The notes under the pieces were generated by a model. The model ran no database searches, was not told where the DNA came from, and saw nothing but the letters and a program-made list of their open reading frames with translations. A stretch of 64,000 nt of DNA from Paracoccaceae bacterium (GTDB taxonomy: Bacteria; Pseudomonadota; Alphaproteobacteria; Rhodobacterales; Rhodobacteraceae), in contig JAIXPH010000023.1 in the NCBI GenBank assembly GCA_027486345.1, positions 46,293-110,292 of the forward strand. The letters are read 5' to 3'. Positions 36,328 through 44,139 of the stretch are shown here, one piece after another. How positions within the stretch are numbered: the first letter of the stretch is position 1; the number at the start of each line of letters is the position of its first letter. Both the position numbers and the translations under genes were made by a program.

Positions 36328-37097
36328 CGCCGCTGGATGCCGCCTACCTTGCCATGGCCGAGGATGAGGACCGCCGCCTTGGCTTTTACGAACGCCTTGC
36401 CGATGGCGAGATGTTCCTGCTGCTGGAGGAAGAGGCCGAGGGCGATACGCTGAAGCCGCGCCTCTTCCCGCTGGAAGATGGCCCCATCGTGCTGGTCTTT
36501 GACCTTGAAGAACGCATGTCTGCCTTTGCCGGGGGCATTACGCCCTACGCCGCGCTTCCGGGCCGGGTGGTGGCGCGGATGCTGGCGGGGCAGGGGATCG
36601 GGCTGGGCATCAACCTTGGCGGTGCTCCTTCTGAACTGGTCTTGCCGCCCGAGGCGGTCGATTGGCTGGCCGAGATGTTGGACACCGCGCCCGAGGTGGT
36701 TGAGGCTTTGCCCGAAGCCTTTCACGCGCCCAAAGGTCTGCCGCAAGCACTCGTGGCGGGGTTGGACGCCAAACTCGCGCGGGCGGGCGGCTTGGCATCG
36801 TCGGCGCTGCTGGTGGGCGTGACCTATCAGGGCGGGCGGCGGGGCCACATGCTCGCCTTCGTCGATGCGGTGCCCGAGGCCGAGGCGGCTTTGGCCCGCG
36901 CGGCAGGAGAAGCGCTGGCCTTTTCCGGCATCGAGGCTGGCGAAATGGACGTGGCCTTTGTTGCAGGCGGGGATGCGGCCACAGCCGCCATGGCCCGCGT
37001 CGCGCTGCGCTTTGACCTGCCCGCCCCTGTGCGGGCAGAAACTGCAACGCCAATGGCCCCCGGCAGCGATCCGGCCCGCCCGCCAAAGCTGCGCTGA
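36324..37097 (+). CDS. SseB-domain hypothetical protein
   Basis: A 257-residue soluble protein. Residues about 5-110 resemble the SseB N-terminal domain: MAEDEDRRLGFYERLADGEMFLLLEEE, then PIVLVFDLEERMSAFA, then a conserved-looking proline-glycine segment. The rest is Ala-rich with no recognised motif. It overlaps the glycosylase gene by 4 nt and is probably cotranscribed, but I cannot suggest a joint role. A 246-bp gap with the rplM promoter follows. Confidence 0.65.
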   Translation: MTPLDAAYLAMAEDEDRRLGFYERLADGEMFLLLEEEAEGDTLKPRLFPLEDGPIVLVFDLEERMSAFAGGITPYAALPGRVVARMLAGQGIGLGINLGGAPSELVLPPEAVDWLAEMLDTAPEVVEALPEAFHAPKGLPQALVAGLDAKLARAGGLASSALLVGVTYQGGRRGHMLAFVDAVPEAEAALARAAGEALAFSGIEAGEMDVAFVAGGDAATAAMARVALRFDLPAPVRAETATPMAPGSDPARPPKLR

Positions 37098-37260
37098 ACG
37101 CCCCACGTTTTTTCTGCGAAAAATCAGCGTGACGACACGCCGAGGGGAAACGGGAATGTTCGCTGAAAATTCGGGCCTGCGAACGGGCGAAAATATGGGG
37201 TATCATTATACCGTTTTCACAACCCACTGAAAACGCTGAAAACAATTCCCCTTCCGGCGC

Positions 37261-37317
37261 TTGACGCTGCGTGGCCCTTGCGCGATAAGCCGCCATCCAA
37301 GCTTCCGGGGGGATATC
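37261..37317 (+). promoter_or_regulatory. rplM-rpsI promoter and leader hairpin
   Basis: TTGACG (37261-37266), a 17-nt spacer and GATAAG (37284-37289) form a good sigma70 promoter. In the short leader CGGGGGGAT and ATCTCCCCG make a 9-bp palindrome with one G-U pair. Upstream, the word CTGAAAA occurs three times in an AT-rich stretch (about 37160-37250). Confidence 0.65.
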
Positions 37318-37343
37318 TCCCCGCTTCACTCATAGGGTTCAAG

Positions 37344-37808
37344 ATGAAAACCTTCACCGCAACGCCTGCGGATATCGAGAAGAAGTGGATCCTGATCGAT
37401 GCCGAAGGCATCGTTCTGGGCCGCCTCGCCACGATCGTCGCAAACATTCTGCGCGGCAAGAACAAGCCGACCTTCACCCCGCACATGGACATGGGTGACA
37501 ATGTCATCGTGATCAATGCGGACAAGATCCAGATGACCGGCAACAAGCGCAACGACAAGGTCTATTACTGGCACACCGGACACCCGGGCGGCATCAAGCA
37601 GCGGACTGCCAAGCAGATCCTCGAAGGTGCCCACCCTGAGCGTGTGGTGGTCAAGGCCGTTGAGCGTATGATCACCCGCAACCGTCTGGGCCGCCAGCAG
37701 ATGACCAACCTGCGCGTCTACGCGTCGGCCGAGCATCCGCACGAAGCCCAGCAGCCCACCGTTCTGGACCTCGCGGCCCTGAACCCGAAGAACACGCGGA
37801 GCGCCTGA
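37344..37808 (+). CDS. rplM: 50S ribosomal protein L13
   Basis: Early-assembling large-subunit protein, 154 residues, full length. Recognisable segments are [34 protein letters not shown] and the basic [15 protein letters not shown]. The start [15 protein letters not shown] is set by homology; the open frame upstream overlaps the promoter. It is followed by rpsI after 2 nt, the usual rplM-rpsI operon. Confidence 0.99.
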   Translation: MKTFTATPADIEKKWILIDAEGIVLGRLATIVANILRGKNKPTFTPHMDMGDNVIVINADKIQMTGNKRNDKVYYWHTGHPGGIKQRTAKQILEGAHPERVVVKAVERMITRNRLGRQQMTNLRVYASAEHPHEAQQPTVLDLAALNPKNTRSA

Positions 37809-37810
37809 TC

Positions 37811-38296
37811 ATGTCTGACATCAAGTCTCTGGACGATCTGAAATCGGTTGTCTCCGGCTCGGCTCCGGCCGCTGTCGAAGTTGCTCCGAAGACCCCGCAG
37901 CGGGATTCGCTGGGCCGCTCCTATGCCACCGGCAAGCGCAAGGACGCGGTCGCCCGCGTCTGGGTCAAGCCGGGTTCGGGCAAGGTCATCGTCAACGGCA
38001 AGGAAATGGCGGTCTATTTCGCCCGTCCCGTGCTGCAGATGATCCTGAAGCAGCCCTTCACCATCGCCAATGTCGAAGGTCAGTTCGACGTTTTCGCCAC
38101 CGTCGCCGGTGGTGGTCTGTCGGGTCAGGCCGGTGCGGTCAAGCACGGCATCTCGAAGGCGCTGCAGCTTTATGAACCCGCCCTGCGCGGTGCGCTGAAG
38201 GCCGCTGGCTTCCTGACCCGCGACAGCCGCGTCGTGGAACGCAAGAAGTACGGCAAGCGCAAGGCACGCCGGTCCTTCCAGTTCTCCAAGCGCTGA
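37811..38296 (+). CDS. rpsI: 30S ribosomal protein S9
   Basis: Small-subunit protein, 161 residues. The conserved body starts at [22 protein letters not shown] and ends in the basic tail [11 protein letters not shown] that reaches the ribosomal P site. An N-terminal extension of about 35 residues ([18 protein letters not shown]) precedes it, as in related alphaproteobacteria. Second gene of rplM-rpsI; a clear intrinsic terminator follows 30 nt after the stop. Confidence 0.99.
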   Translation: MSDIKSLDDLKSVVSGSAPAAVEVAPKTPQRDSLGRSYATGKRKDAVARVWVKPGSGKVIVNGKEMAVYFARPVLQMILKQPFTIANVEGQFDVFATVAGGGLSGQAGAVKHGISKALQLYEPALRGALKAAGFLTRDSRVVERKKYGKRKARRSFQFSKR

Positions 38297-38326
38297 TCCG
38301 GAACACCGCTGCTATTCGAAACACGA

Positions 38327-38354
38327 GGGCTTGCGGGAGACCGCAGGCCCTTTT
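38327..38354 (+). terminator. Intrinsic terminator of rplM-rpsI
   Basis: GGGCTTGCGG and CCGCAGGCCC pair over 10 bp (one G-U), loop GAGA, followed by TTTT. Clear rho-independent terminator. Confidence 0.85.
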
Positions 38355-38529
38355 CCTTTGTGTGGACCCAACCGCCCACGGGTCTGTGCTTGCGGCACCG
38401 TCTTGGACGGCCGACGTGAGGCAGGGCGCAAGGCTGCGCCCGTCATGAGGCGTGCAGGCGCGGTGCGGCCCGCCCGTCATCCTTTGGCCGGTCTGCCTGC
38501 GCCCGAAGCCGCCGCGCGCAGGGCCCTGC

Positions 38530-39315
38530 TCACATCGCCGTCCAGCCGCCGTCCACGCTGATCGTGGTCCCGGTGATCTGATCCGCCGCAGCCGAGCAGA
38601 GGAACACCACGGTCCCGCCGATCTGGGTCGTCGTGGCGAATTCGCGGGAGGGTTGGCGGGTCAGCATCACCTCACGGATCACCGTCTCGCGGTCCATGCC
38701 ATGCACCTTCATCTGGTCGGGGATCTGCGCCTCTACCAGCGGGGTCAGCACATAGCCGGGACAGATGGCGTTGCAGGTGATGCCTTGGCCCGCCGTCTCC
38801 AGCGCCACGGTCTTGGATAGGCCCACCACGCCATGCTTGGCGGCGATATAGGCCGATTTGAACGGGCTGGCGGTCAGGCCATGGGCCGAGGCGATGTTGA
38901 CCACGCGCCCCCACCCGCGCGCCCGCATCCCCGGCAGGGCGGCGGCCGTGGTGTGGAAGGCCGAGGAGAGGTTGATCGCAAGAATCGCGTCCCATTTCTC
39001 GACCGGGAAATCCTCGACCGGCGCGACATGCTGGATGCCGGCGTTGTTCACGAGGATGTCGCAGCCCCCCGCCTGATCGACCAGCGCGCGGCAGTCTGCC
39101 CCCTTGGACATGTCAGCGGCGATGTAACGGGCCTTCACGCCGAACCGCGCGGAAAGCGACGCAGCAAGCTCATGATCTTCGACCCGGTCGGTAAAGCTGT
39201 TGATGACCACATCCGCCCCGGCGCGGGCCAATTCTTCGGCCACACCCAGACCGATTCCCGAGTTCGACCCGGTGACGATGACGGTTTTGCCCTGAAGCTG
39301 CCCCTGAACTTGCAT
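38530..39315 (-). CDS. bdhA: 3-hydroxybutyrate dehydrogenase (SDR)
   Basis: NAD-dependent oxidation of 3-hydroxybutyrate to acetoacetate, a step in use of polyhydroxybutyrate. The short-chain dehydrogenase has 261 residues: cofactor loop TGSNSGIGLGVAEELA, NNAGIQH, catalytic Ser in NIASAHGL, and Tyr-x3-Lys in AYIAAKHG. The PHB-specific family trait of NAGIQHVAPVEDFP and QIPDQMKVHGM is present. RBS AAAGGA precedes the ATG. The candidate small RNA starts 170 nt upstream on the same strand and ends before this gene. Confidence 0.92.
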   Translation of the reverse strand: MQVQGQLQGKTVIVTGSNSGIGLGVAEELARAGADVVINSFTDRVEDHELAASLSARFGVKARYIAADMSKGADCRALVDQAGGCDILVNNAGIQHVAPVEDFPVEKWDAILAINLSSAFHTTAAALPGMRARGWGRVVNIASAHGLTASPFKSAYIAAKHGVVGLSKTVALETAGQGITCNAICPGYVLTPLVEAQIPDQMKVHGMDRETVIREVMLTRQPSREFATTTQIGGTVVFLCSAAADQITGTTISVDGGWTAM

Positions 39316-39408
39316 TGTGGAGTCCTTTTGCTGCGATTGCGAAAGGATTGCCCAAGGCGGCGGCGGAAATCCATGCCTGAAATGATCGCAAGACCCCGCC
39401 ACAGGACC

Positions 39409-39437
39409 AAAAAAAACGCCGGCACGAAGCCGGCGTT
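39409..39437 (-). terminator. Strong terminator of the candidate small RNA
   Basis: A 9-bp GC stem at 39415-39437 with loop TTCGT on the minus strand, followed by a run of eight T. It lies upstream of the bdhA start and not behind any protein gene. Confidence 0.85.
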
Positions 39438-39483
39438 AAGTGTTGAGGCAGGTTTCATACAGGCAAGAAACCTATCGAGCAGT
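39409..39483 (-). ncRNA. Candidate small RNA of about 75 nt
   Basis: A complete transcription unit without a gene. On the minus strand TTGGCC (39518-39513), a 17-nt spacer and TATAAG (39495-39490) predict a start near 39483. The transcript contains the hairpin GGTTTC/GAAACC, a single-stranded stretch TGCCTCAACACT, and ends in a 9-bp terminator AACGCCGGC/GCCGGCGTT with eight U residues. It lies between bdhA and the peptide-binding protein gene. A short reading frame crosses the unit, but it lacks an RBS and runs into the terminator. No match to a named family is claimed. Confidence 0.65.
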
Positions 39484-39489
39484 GTCGTT

Positions 39490-39518
39490 CTTATAGCCCT
39501 CTCCGCGGTCGGGGCCAA
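39490..39518 (-). promoter_or_regulatory. Promoter of the candidate small RNA
   Basis: TTGGCC, 17-nt spacer, TATAAG on the minus strand. It faces away from the peptide-binding protein gene, so it serves only the 75-nt unit. Confidence 0.65.
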
Positions 39519-39609
39519 GTTAAAAGTTTGAAATGCCTGCAAAGCCGCCGTAGCTTGCCCGTCAGGACCGCCCCCCAACCACAAGACCGCCTTTGGAGTG
39601 TTGACCAGA

Positions 39610-41418
39610 ATGCGTCACGACCTTTCCCGAATCATCCGCACCGTGGTGCTGGGCAGCGCGATGGCGCTGTCGGCCTCGCTGGCATGGGCACAAAGCCACG
39701 GCATAGCTATGTATGGCGAACCTGCGCTGCCACCTGATTTTGTGTCCTTGCCCTATGCCAACCCGGAGGCGCCCAAAGGCGGGCGGATCGTGCTGGGCGA
39801 GTCGGGCGGGTTCGATTCGCTCAACCCGTTCATCGTCAACGGCATCGCGCCCTATGGCGTCTCGGCGCTGACAGTGGAAAGCCTGATGGGCCGGTCCTAC
39901 GACGAACCCTTCACCCTCTACGGCGTTTTGGCCGAATCGATCACCACCGACCCCGACCGGTCCTGGGTGGAATTCACGCTGCGCGAAAACGCCCGATTCT
40001 CGGACGGGACACCCGTGACGGTGGAGGATGTGCTCTGGTCCTTCGAGAAACTGGGCACCGAAGGCCACCCACGCTATGCCACCGCCTGGGGCAAGATCGC
40101 CAAGTCCGAAGTGACGGGTCCGCGCAGCGTGAAGTTCACCTTCAACACGGTGGACCGCGAATTGCCGCTGATCCTCGGCCTGCGCCCGATCCTGAAAAAG
40201 GCGCAGTATGAGGGCAAGGATTTCACGGCCTCCAGCCTTGAGGCCCCCATCGGCTCCGGCCCCTATGTGGTGGACAGCTTCGAACCCGGCGCTTTCGTCA
40301 GCTACAAGAAGAACCCCGATTGGTGGGGCAAGGATCTGCCCTTCTACAAGGGTCAGCACAATTTCGATGAGGTGCGGATCGACTATTTCGGCGATGCCGG
40401 CGTGGTGTTCGAGGCGTTCAAGGCCGGAGAGATCACCACCTACCGTGAGACCAATCCGGTGAAATGGGCCGAGCAATACAGCTTCCCCGCCGTCACCGCA
40501 GGCGATGTGGTGAAGTCCGAAATCCCGCATGCGCGGCCCTCCGGCATCGAAGGCTTCGTCTTCAACACCCGCCGCCCGCTCTTTGCCGATTGGCGGGTGC
40601 GTGAGGCGCTGACCGAGGCGTTCAACTTCGAACTGGTGAACCAGACCCTCAACGGCGGCATCCCGCCGCGCATCACCAGCTACTTCGGCAACTCGCCCTT
40701 GGGAATGACCCCCGGCGCCCCGGCCGAAGGACGGGTGGCGGAGCTTCTGGAACCCTTCAAGGCCGAACTCCTGCCCGGCGCGCTGGAGGGCTACACCATG
40801 CCGGTCGCCGATGGCGAGGCCAACCGCAAGAACCTGCGCGCCGCGACCGCGCTTCTGGAAGAGGCGGGCTGGACCGTGCAGGAGGGCGTGTTGAAAAACG
40901 CGGCTGGTGAGCCGTTCACCTTTGAGATCCTGCTGGTCAATGGCGCGGATGACATCATCTCGTCGGCGTCGATCTATGTGGAATCGCTCAAGCGTCTGGG
41001 GATCGAGGCCCGCGTGACCACGGTGGATTCGGCGCAATACAAGGAACGCACCACCGCCTTTGACTTCGACATGACGCATTACATCCGCAGCGTCTCGCTC
41101 TCGCCGGGCAATGAGCAACTGCTCTACTGGGGATCGAAAGTCGCCAATGAACCGGGTTCGCGCAACTGGATGGGGATGAATTCCCCGGCGGCCGAGGCGA
41201 TGATCACCACGATGCTGTCGTCCACAGACCCCGCCGAATTCCGCGCGGCGGTGGAAGGTCTGGACCGCGTGCTGACCACGGGGCGCTATGTGATCCCGAT
41301 CTGGTATCAGCAGGTTGGCCGTATTGCCCATTCCAAGGCGCTGCACTATCCGGAAAAGCTGCCACTCTACGGCGACTGGATCGGGTTCCAGCCCGAGGTG
41401 TGGTGGTATCAGGAATGA
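39610..41418 (+). CDS. Extracellular solute-binding protein family 5 (oligopeptide type)
   Basis: Periplasmic binding protein for a peptide-type ABC importer, about 602 residues. The signal peptide spans RTVVLGSAMALSASLAWAQ. The mature part has the family pattern YANPEAPKGGRIVLGESGGFDSLNPF, the SDGTPVTVEDVLWSF block, and a C-terminal VIPIWYQQVGRIAHSK typical of YejA-like members. No permease or ATPase genes adjoin, so its transporter is elsewhere. Start 39610 gives a normal signal peptide; a GTG at 39598 is in frame. A tiny lipoprotein gene follows. Confidence 0.88.
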   Translation: MRHDLSRIIRTVVLGSAMALSASLAWAQSHGIAMYGEPALPPDFVSLPYANPEAPKGGRIVLGESGGFDSLNPFIVNGIAPYGVSALTVESLMGRSYDEPFTLYGVLAESITTDPDRSWVEFTLRENARFSDGTPVTVEDVLWSFEKLGTEGHPRYATAWGKIAKSEVTGPRSVKFTFNTVDRELPLILGLRPILKKAQYEGKDFTASSLEAPIGSGPYVVDSFEPGAFVSYKKNPDWWGKDLPFYKGQHNFDEVRIDYFGDAGVVFEAFKAGEITTYRETNPVKWAEQYSFPAVTAGDVVKSEIPHARPSGIEGFVFNTRRPLFADWRVREALTEAFNFELVNQTLNGGIPPRITSYFGNSPLGMTPGAPAEGRVAELLEPFKAELLPGALEGYTMPVADGEANRKNLRAATALLEEAGWTVQEGVLKNAAGEPFTFEILLVNGADDIISSASIYVESLKRLGIEARVTTVDSAQYKERTTAFDFDMTHYIRSVSLSPGNEQLLYWGSKVANEPGSRNWMGMNSPAAEAMITTMLSSTDPAEFRAAVEGLDRVLTTGRYVIPIWYQQVGRIAHSKALHYPEKLPLYGDWIGFQPEVWWYQE

Positions 41419-41429
41419 CGGGACGCAGG

Positions 41430-41552
41430 ATGAAGACGCTTTTGATGCTTTGCGCGCTGGCCCTCGCGGGCTGCGCCACGGTCGAGGGTGTGGGGCGCGA
41501 CATTTCGGGCGGCGCACGCACCGTGGGGGGATGGTTCGGCGCCGGCGGCTGA
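41430..41552 (+). CDS. Entericidin-like small lipoprotein
   Basis: A 40-residue lipoprotein easily missed by gene finders. The sequence MKTLLMLCALALAGC has a short basic n-region, a hydrophobic core and the lipobox LAGC, so Cys15 would be lipidated. The mature part TVEGVGRDISGGARTVGGWF matches the entericidin EcnA/EcnB pattern. These are membrane-active peptides of unclear purpose in alphaproteobacteria. It begins 11 nt after the peptide-binding protein stop. Confidence 0.78.
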   Translation: MKTLLMLCALALAGCATVEGVGRDISGGARTVGGWFGAGG

Positions 41553-41616
41553 GGCGGCACGGACGGGAGAAGCGGGGCCGGGGGGAAACCTCCGGCCGTT
41601 TGCTTTTGGCGGGGTG

Positions 41617-41654
41617 CCCCCTCACCCTGACCCTCTCCCCCGCCGGGGAGAGGG
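41617..41654 (+). repeat. CCCTCTCCCC repeat, copy 2 (left half of inverted pair)
   Basis: CCCCCTCACCCTGA followed by CCCTCTCCCC-CGCC-GGGGAGAGGG. It pairs in inverted orientation with the unit at 41700-41736, 45 bp away. Confidence 0.7.
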
Positions 41655-41699
41655 AATGGTGGCAGTCCTGAGGCGGTGTCGCGACAGAAGAAGGTGCCT

Positions 41700-41736
41700 C
41701 CCTCTCCCCACAGGGGAGAGGGATGGGGTGAGGGGG
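41700..41736 (+). repeat. CCCTCTCCCC repeat, copy 3 (right half of inverted pair)
   Basis: CCCTCTCCCC-ACA-GGGGAGAGGG followed by ATGGGGTGAGGGGG. Facing the left half, it forms a composite about 120 bp long able to fold as one large hairpin, a REPIN-like arrangement. The 375-bp gap between the small lipoprotein and rpsB holds this pair and the rpsB promoter and leader. Confidence 0.7.
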
Positions 41737-41763
41737 CGGCCTCCGAAGGCCTGACGATGCCCC

Positions 41764-41810
41764 CCTTGCGCCCCAGACCCCTTGCGCCCCAGACCGATCC
41801 CCTGTAACAG
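41764..41810 (+). promoter_or_regulatory. rpsB promoter with duplicated -35 region
   Basis: A perfect tandem repeat of 16 bp, CCTTGCGCCCCAGACC, occupies 41764-41795. In the second unit TTGCGC (41782-41787), a 17-nt spacer and TAACAG (41805-41810) form a plausible promoter for rpsB-tsf. Confidence 0.5.
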
Positions 41811-41824
41811 GCGCGCACTTCACA

Positions 41825-41900
41825 GGTGCGGCTTGGGCTTTGCGGGGAGACATCCCGCACAGTCCGCCGGTTGGGGGGAGACCCCTGAGACAGCCGCACC
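41825..41900 (+). promoter_or_regulatory. Structured rpsB leader RNA
   Basis: GGTGCGGCT (41825-41833) pairs exactly with AGCCGCACC (41892-41900) and encloses two hairpins: TGCGGG/CCCGCA (41841-41859) and GGGG-AGA-CCCC (41875-41885). The domain ends 27 nt before the rpsB start. A structured S2-binding autoregulatory leader exists in enterobacteria; a comparable role here is inference. Confidence 0.5.
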
Positions 41901-41927
41901 AAGGGCTAAACCGGAAAGGAATAGGAC

Positions 41928-42686
41928 ATGGCTCTTCCCGAGTTCTCCATGCGTCAGCTGCTTGAAGCTGGCGTTCACTATGGTCACCAGACGCAGCGCT
42001 GGAACCCGAAGATGGGCGAATACATCTACGGTGACCGCAACGGCATCCACATCCTCGACCTGACGCAGACCGTTCCGATGCTGGATCAGGCGCTGAAGGT
42101 CGTGCGCGACACCGTCGCCAAGGGCGGCCGCATTCTGTTTGTCGGCACCAAGCGTCAGGCCCAGAAGCCGATCGCCGAAGCCGCTGAAAAATGCGCCCAG
42201 TTCTACATGAACCACCGCTGGCTCGGTGGCACGCTGACCAACTGGAAGACCATCTCGCTGTCGATCCAGCGTCTGAAGCAGATCGACGAAGTGCTGGCCT
42301 CCGGCGCCGAAGGTCTGACCAAGAAAGAGCGTCTGAACATGGAACGCGACCAGTCGAAGCTGCAGGCTTCGCTCGGCGGCATTCGTGAAATGGGCGGCGT
42401 TCCGGATCTGATCTTCATCATCGACGTGGGCAAGGAAGACCTCGCCATCCAGGAAGCCACCAAGCTGGGCATCCCGGTCGTCGGTGTGGTTGACACCAAC
42501 TGCTCGCCCAAGGGCGTGAACTACGTCATCCCGGGCAACGACGACGCGGCGCGTGCCATCGCGCTCTATTGCGACCTGATCGCCCGCGCGGCGCTGGACG
42601 GCATGTCGGCCCAACTGGGTGCGGCAGGCATCGATCTGGGTGCGCTGGAAACCGCCCCGGAAGAAGACGCCGTCGCCGAGGCCTGA
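41928..42686 (+). CDS. rpsB: 30S ribosomal protein S2
   Basis: Small-subunit protein, 252 residues. Typical segments are [33 protein letters not shown], the [13 protein letters not shown] block and the C-terminal [39 protein letters not shown] precedes the ATG. It heads rpsB-tsf. A hairpin and a 13-bp tandem repeat separate it from tsf. Confidence 0.99.
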   Translation: MALPEFSMRQLLEAGVHYGHQTQRWNPKMGEYIYGDRNGIHILDLTQTVPMLDQALKVVRDTVAKGGRILFVGTKRQAQKPIAEAAEKCAQFYMNHRWLGGTLTNWKTISLSIQRLKQIDEVLASGAEGLTKKERLNMERDQSKLQASLGGIREMGGVPDLIFIIDVGKEDLAIQEATKLGIPVVGVVDTNCSPKGVNYVIPGNDDAARAIALYCDLIARAALDGMSAQLGAAGIDLGALETAPEEDAVAEA

Positions 42687-42709
42687 GCTTAAGGTCATCT
42701 GACCGTTAC

Positions 42710-42775
42710 CCGGCGGGGATACCTCCGCCGGGCATCTGTTTGCAGGGCCATGTGTTCTGGGCATGTGTTCTGGGC
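42710..42775 (+). other. Hairpin and tandem 13-mer between rpsB and tsf
   Basis: CCCGGCGG (42710-42717) and CCGCCGGG (42726-42733) form a stem of 8 bp followed by a weak T-rich stretch, a possible partial terminator. CATGTGTTCTGGG is then repeated exactly and without a gap at 42750-42762 and 42763-42775, 54 nt before tsf. Confidence 0.55.
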
Positions 42776-42829
42776 CGACCCGGCGGGCAGCAGCCGGACC
42801 GTAATTTCAGGGATTGAGGAGACTCTCCT

Positions 42830-43726
42830 ATGACGATCACCGCACAAATGGTGAAGGAACTGCGCGAATCGACCGGCGCAGGCATGATGGACGCCAAGAA
42901 GGCGCTGACGGAAGTTGGCGGCGACATGGAAGCGGCCGTGGACTGGCTGCGGACCAAAGGTCTGGCGAAAGCCGCCAAGAAGGCCGACCGCGTGGCGGCC
43001 GAAGGTCTGGTGGGCGTGGCCGTCGAAGGCGGCAAGGGCGTCGCGGTCGAAGTGAACTCGGAAACCGACTTCGTCGGCAAGAACGCCGATTTCCAGGCGC
43101 TGGTGCGCAACATCACCAAGACCGCGCTTGGCGTTTCGGCCATCGATGCGCTGAAGACCGCGGACCTGAACGGCAAGCCGGTTGAGGCGAACGTTCTGGA
43201 CGCCATCGCCACCATCGGGGAAAACCTGACGCTGCGCCGCATGGCCGCCGTCGAGGGGGACTCGGTCGCCGCCTATATCCACACCGCCGCCGCTGACGGT
43301 CTGGGCCGCATCGGTGTGCTGGTCGCGCTGAAAGGTGCCGACACCGGCATTGGCAAGCAGATCGCCATGCACATCGCCGCCACCTCGCCGGTGTCGCTGT
43401 CCGAAGCGGACATGGATGCTGAAGTCGTGGCGCGCGAATTGGCGGTGCAGACCTCCAAGGCGCTGGAAGAAAACGCGGCCTCGGCCAAGCCGAAGCCCGA
43501 AGCCGTGATCCAGAACAACATCATCCCGGGCCGGATGAAGAAGTTCTTCGAGGAATCGACCCTGCTGAACCAGAAGTTCGTGATCAACCCCGACATCACC
43601 GTGGCGCAAGCCGCCAAGGATGCGGGCGTCGAGATCGTGTCCTTCGTGCGGATGGCCGTGGGCGAAGGCATCGAAAAGGAAAAAGAGGATTTCGCCGCCG
43701 AAGTCGCCAAGGCGCTGAAGGGCTGA
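42830..43726 (+). CDS. tsf: Elongation factor Ts
   Basis: Guanine-nucleotide exchange factor for EF-Tu, 298 residues. The N-terminal UBA-like domain reads [21 protein letters not shown], and the core has the EF-Tu contact [23 protein letters not shown] precedes the ATG. Second gene of rpsB-tsf; an intrinsic terminator follows 20 nt after the stop. Confidence 0.99.
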   Translation: MTITAQMVKELRESTGAGMMDAKKALTEVGGDMEAAVDWLRTKGLAKAAKKADRVAAEGLVGVAVEGGKGVAVEVNSETDFVGKNADFQALVRNITKTALGVSAIDALKTADLNGKPVEANVLDAIATIGENLTLRRMAAVEGDSVAAYIHTAAADGLGRIGVLVALKGADTGIGKQIAMHIAATSPVSLSEADMDAEVVARELAVQTSKALEENAASAKPKPEAVIQNNIIPGRMKKFFEESTLLNQKFVINPDITVAQAAKDAGVEIVSFVRMAVGEGIEKEKEDFAAEVAKALKG

Positions 43727-43747
43727 TCCAGATCCGATCCGGACGCG

Positions 43748-43775
43748 AAGGGGCTGCCCAAGGGCGGCCCCTTTT
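43748..43775 (+). terminator. Intrinsic terminator of rpsB-tsf
   Basis: AAGGGGC/GCCCCTT with an inner CCC-AA-GGG extension, followed by TTTT. Clear rho-independent structure. Confidence 0.85.
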
Positions 43776-43844
43776 GCATGACTGGGCCTTCCCGATGGCG
43801 TCGGCCAGCGCCCGCTCGGGCACTGGCGAGGGCACCGGAAAAAG

Positions 43845-43918
43845 AAAAAACGGCGTGGCCGGGGAAGACCACGCCGTCTGACCGTAGACGGAACCAGCTT
43901 GGGGAAAAGCCCGTTCCA
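43845..43918 (-). terminator. Minus-strand terminator preceded by two hairpins
   Basis: Read on the minus strand: GGAAC/GTTCC hairpin (43918-43891), CCGTCT/AGACGG hairpin (43891-43874), then CGGCGTGG/CCACGCCG (43876-43851) followed by six T. It is 220 nt past the LuxR stop, far for that gene, so the string may be the 3' end of an independent RNA. No convincing promoter was found. Confidence 0.6.
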
Positions 43919-44139
43919 CAATTCGATATGCCACCGTCACTATTCCGGCGTCATATCGTCAGTCTGTATGATCAGGTGCGGGAAAAGCGCCCGTTCAGCC
44001 CGACCACCGTTCCAAAGGCCGAAGCCCACCACTCACGGAACAGTCTTACATCATCAGATACCGCAACAGCGCGTAAGTCCGGTTTTCCCTACCTTCTGCC
44101 CTGCCGCGCGGGCTACACTTTGGTATAGTATACCGCAGC
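43919..44139. other. Unexplained stretch between the 43.9-kb hairpins and luxR
   Basis: No gene recognised. It contains the 13-nt palindrome GGTATAGTATACC at 44122-44134, six bases beyond the luxR stop. The AT content is above that of the surroundings. Confidence 0.4.

Noticed and set aside
37199..37212. Minus-strand TATAAT with a weak TTTTCA 17 nt upstream
   Set aside because: It would transcribe only antisense into the SseB-like gene, the -35 is poor, and the sequence is equally explained by the small palindrome GGTAT-CATT-ATACC.
39562..41853. A 763-codon minus-strand frame opposite the peptide-binding protein
   Set aside because: Antisense to a convincing signal-peptide-bearing protein; composition is that of a shadow frame, and it would run through the small lipoprotein and repeat region.
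44122..44134. GGTATAGTATACC as a lux box
   Set aside because: It is 13 nt, not the usual 18-20, and lies behind the luxR gene rather than before a target promoter.
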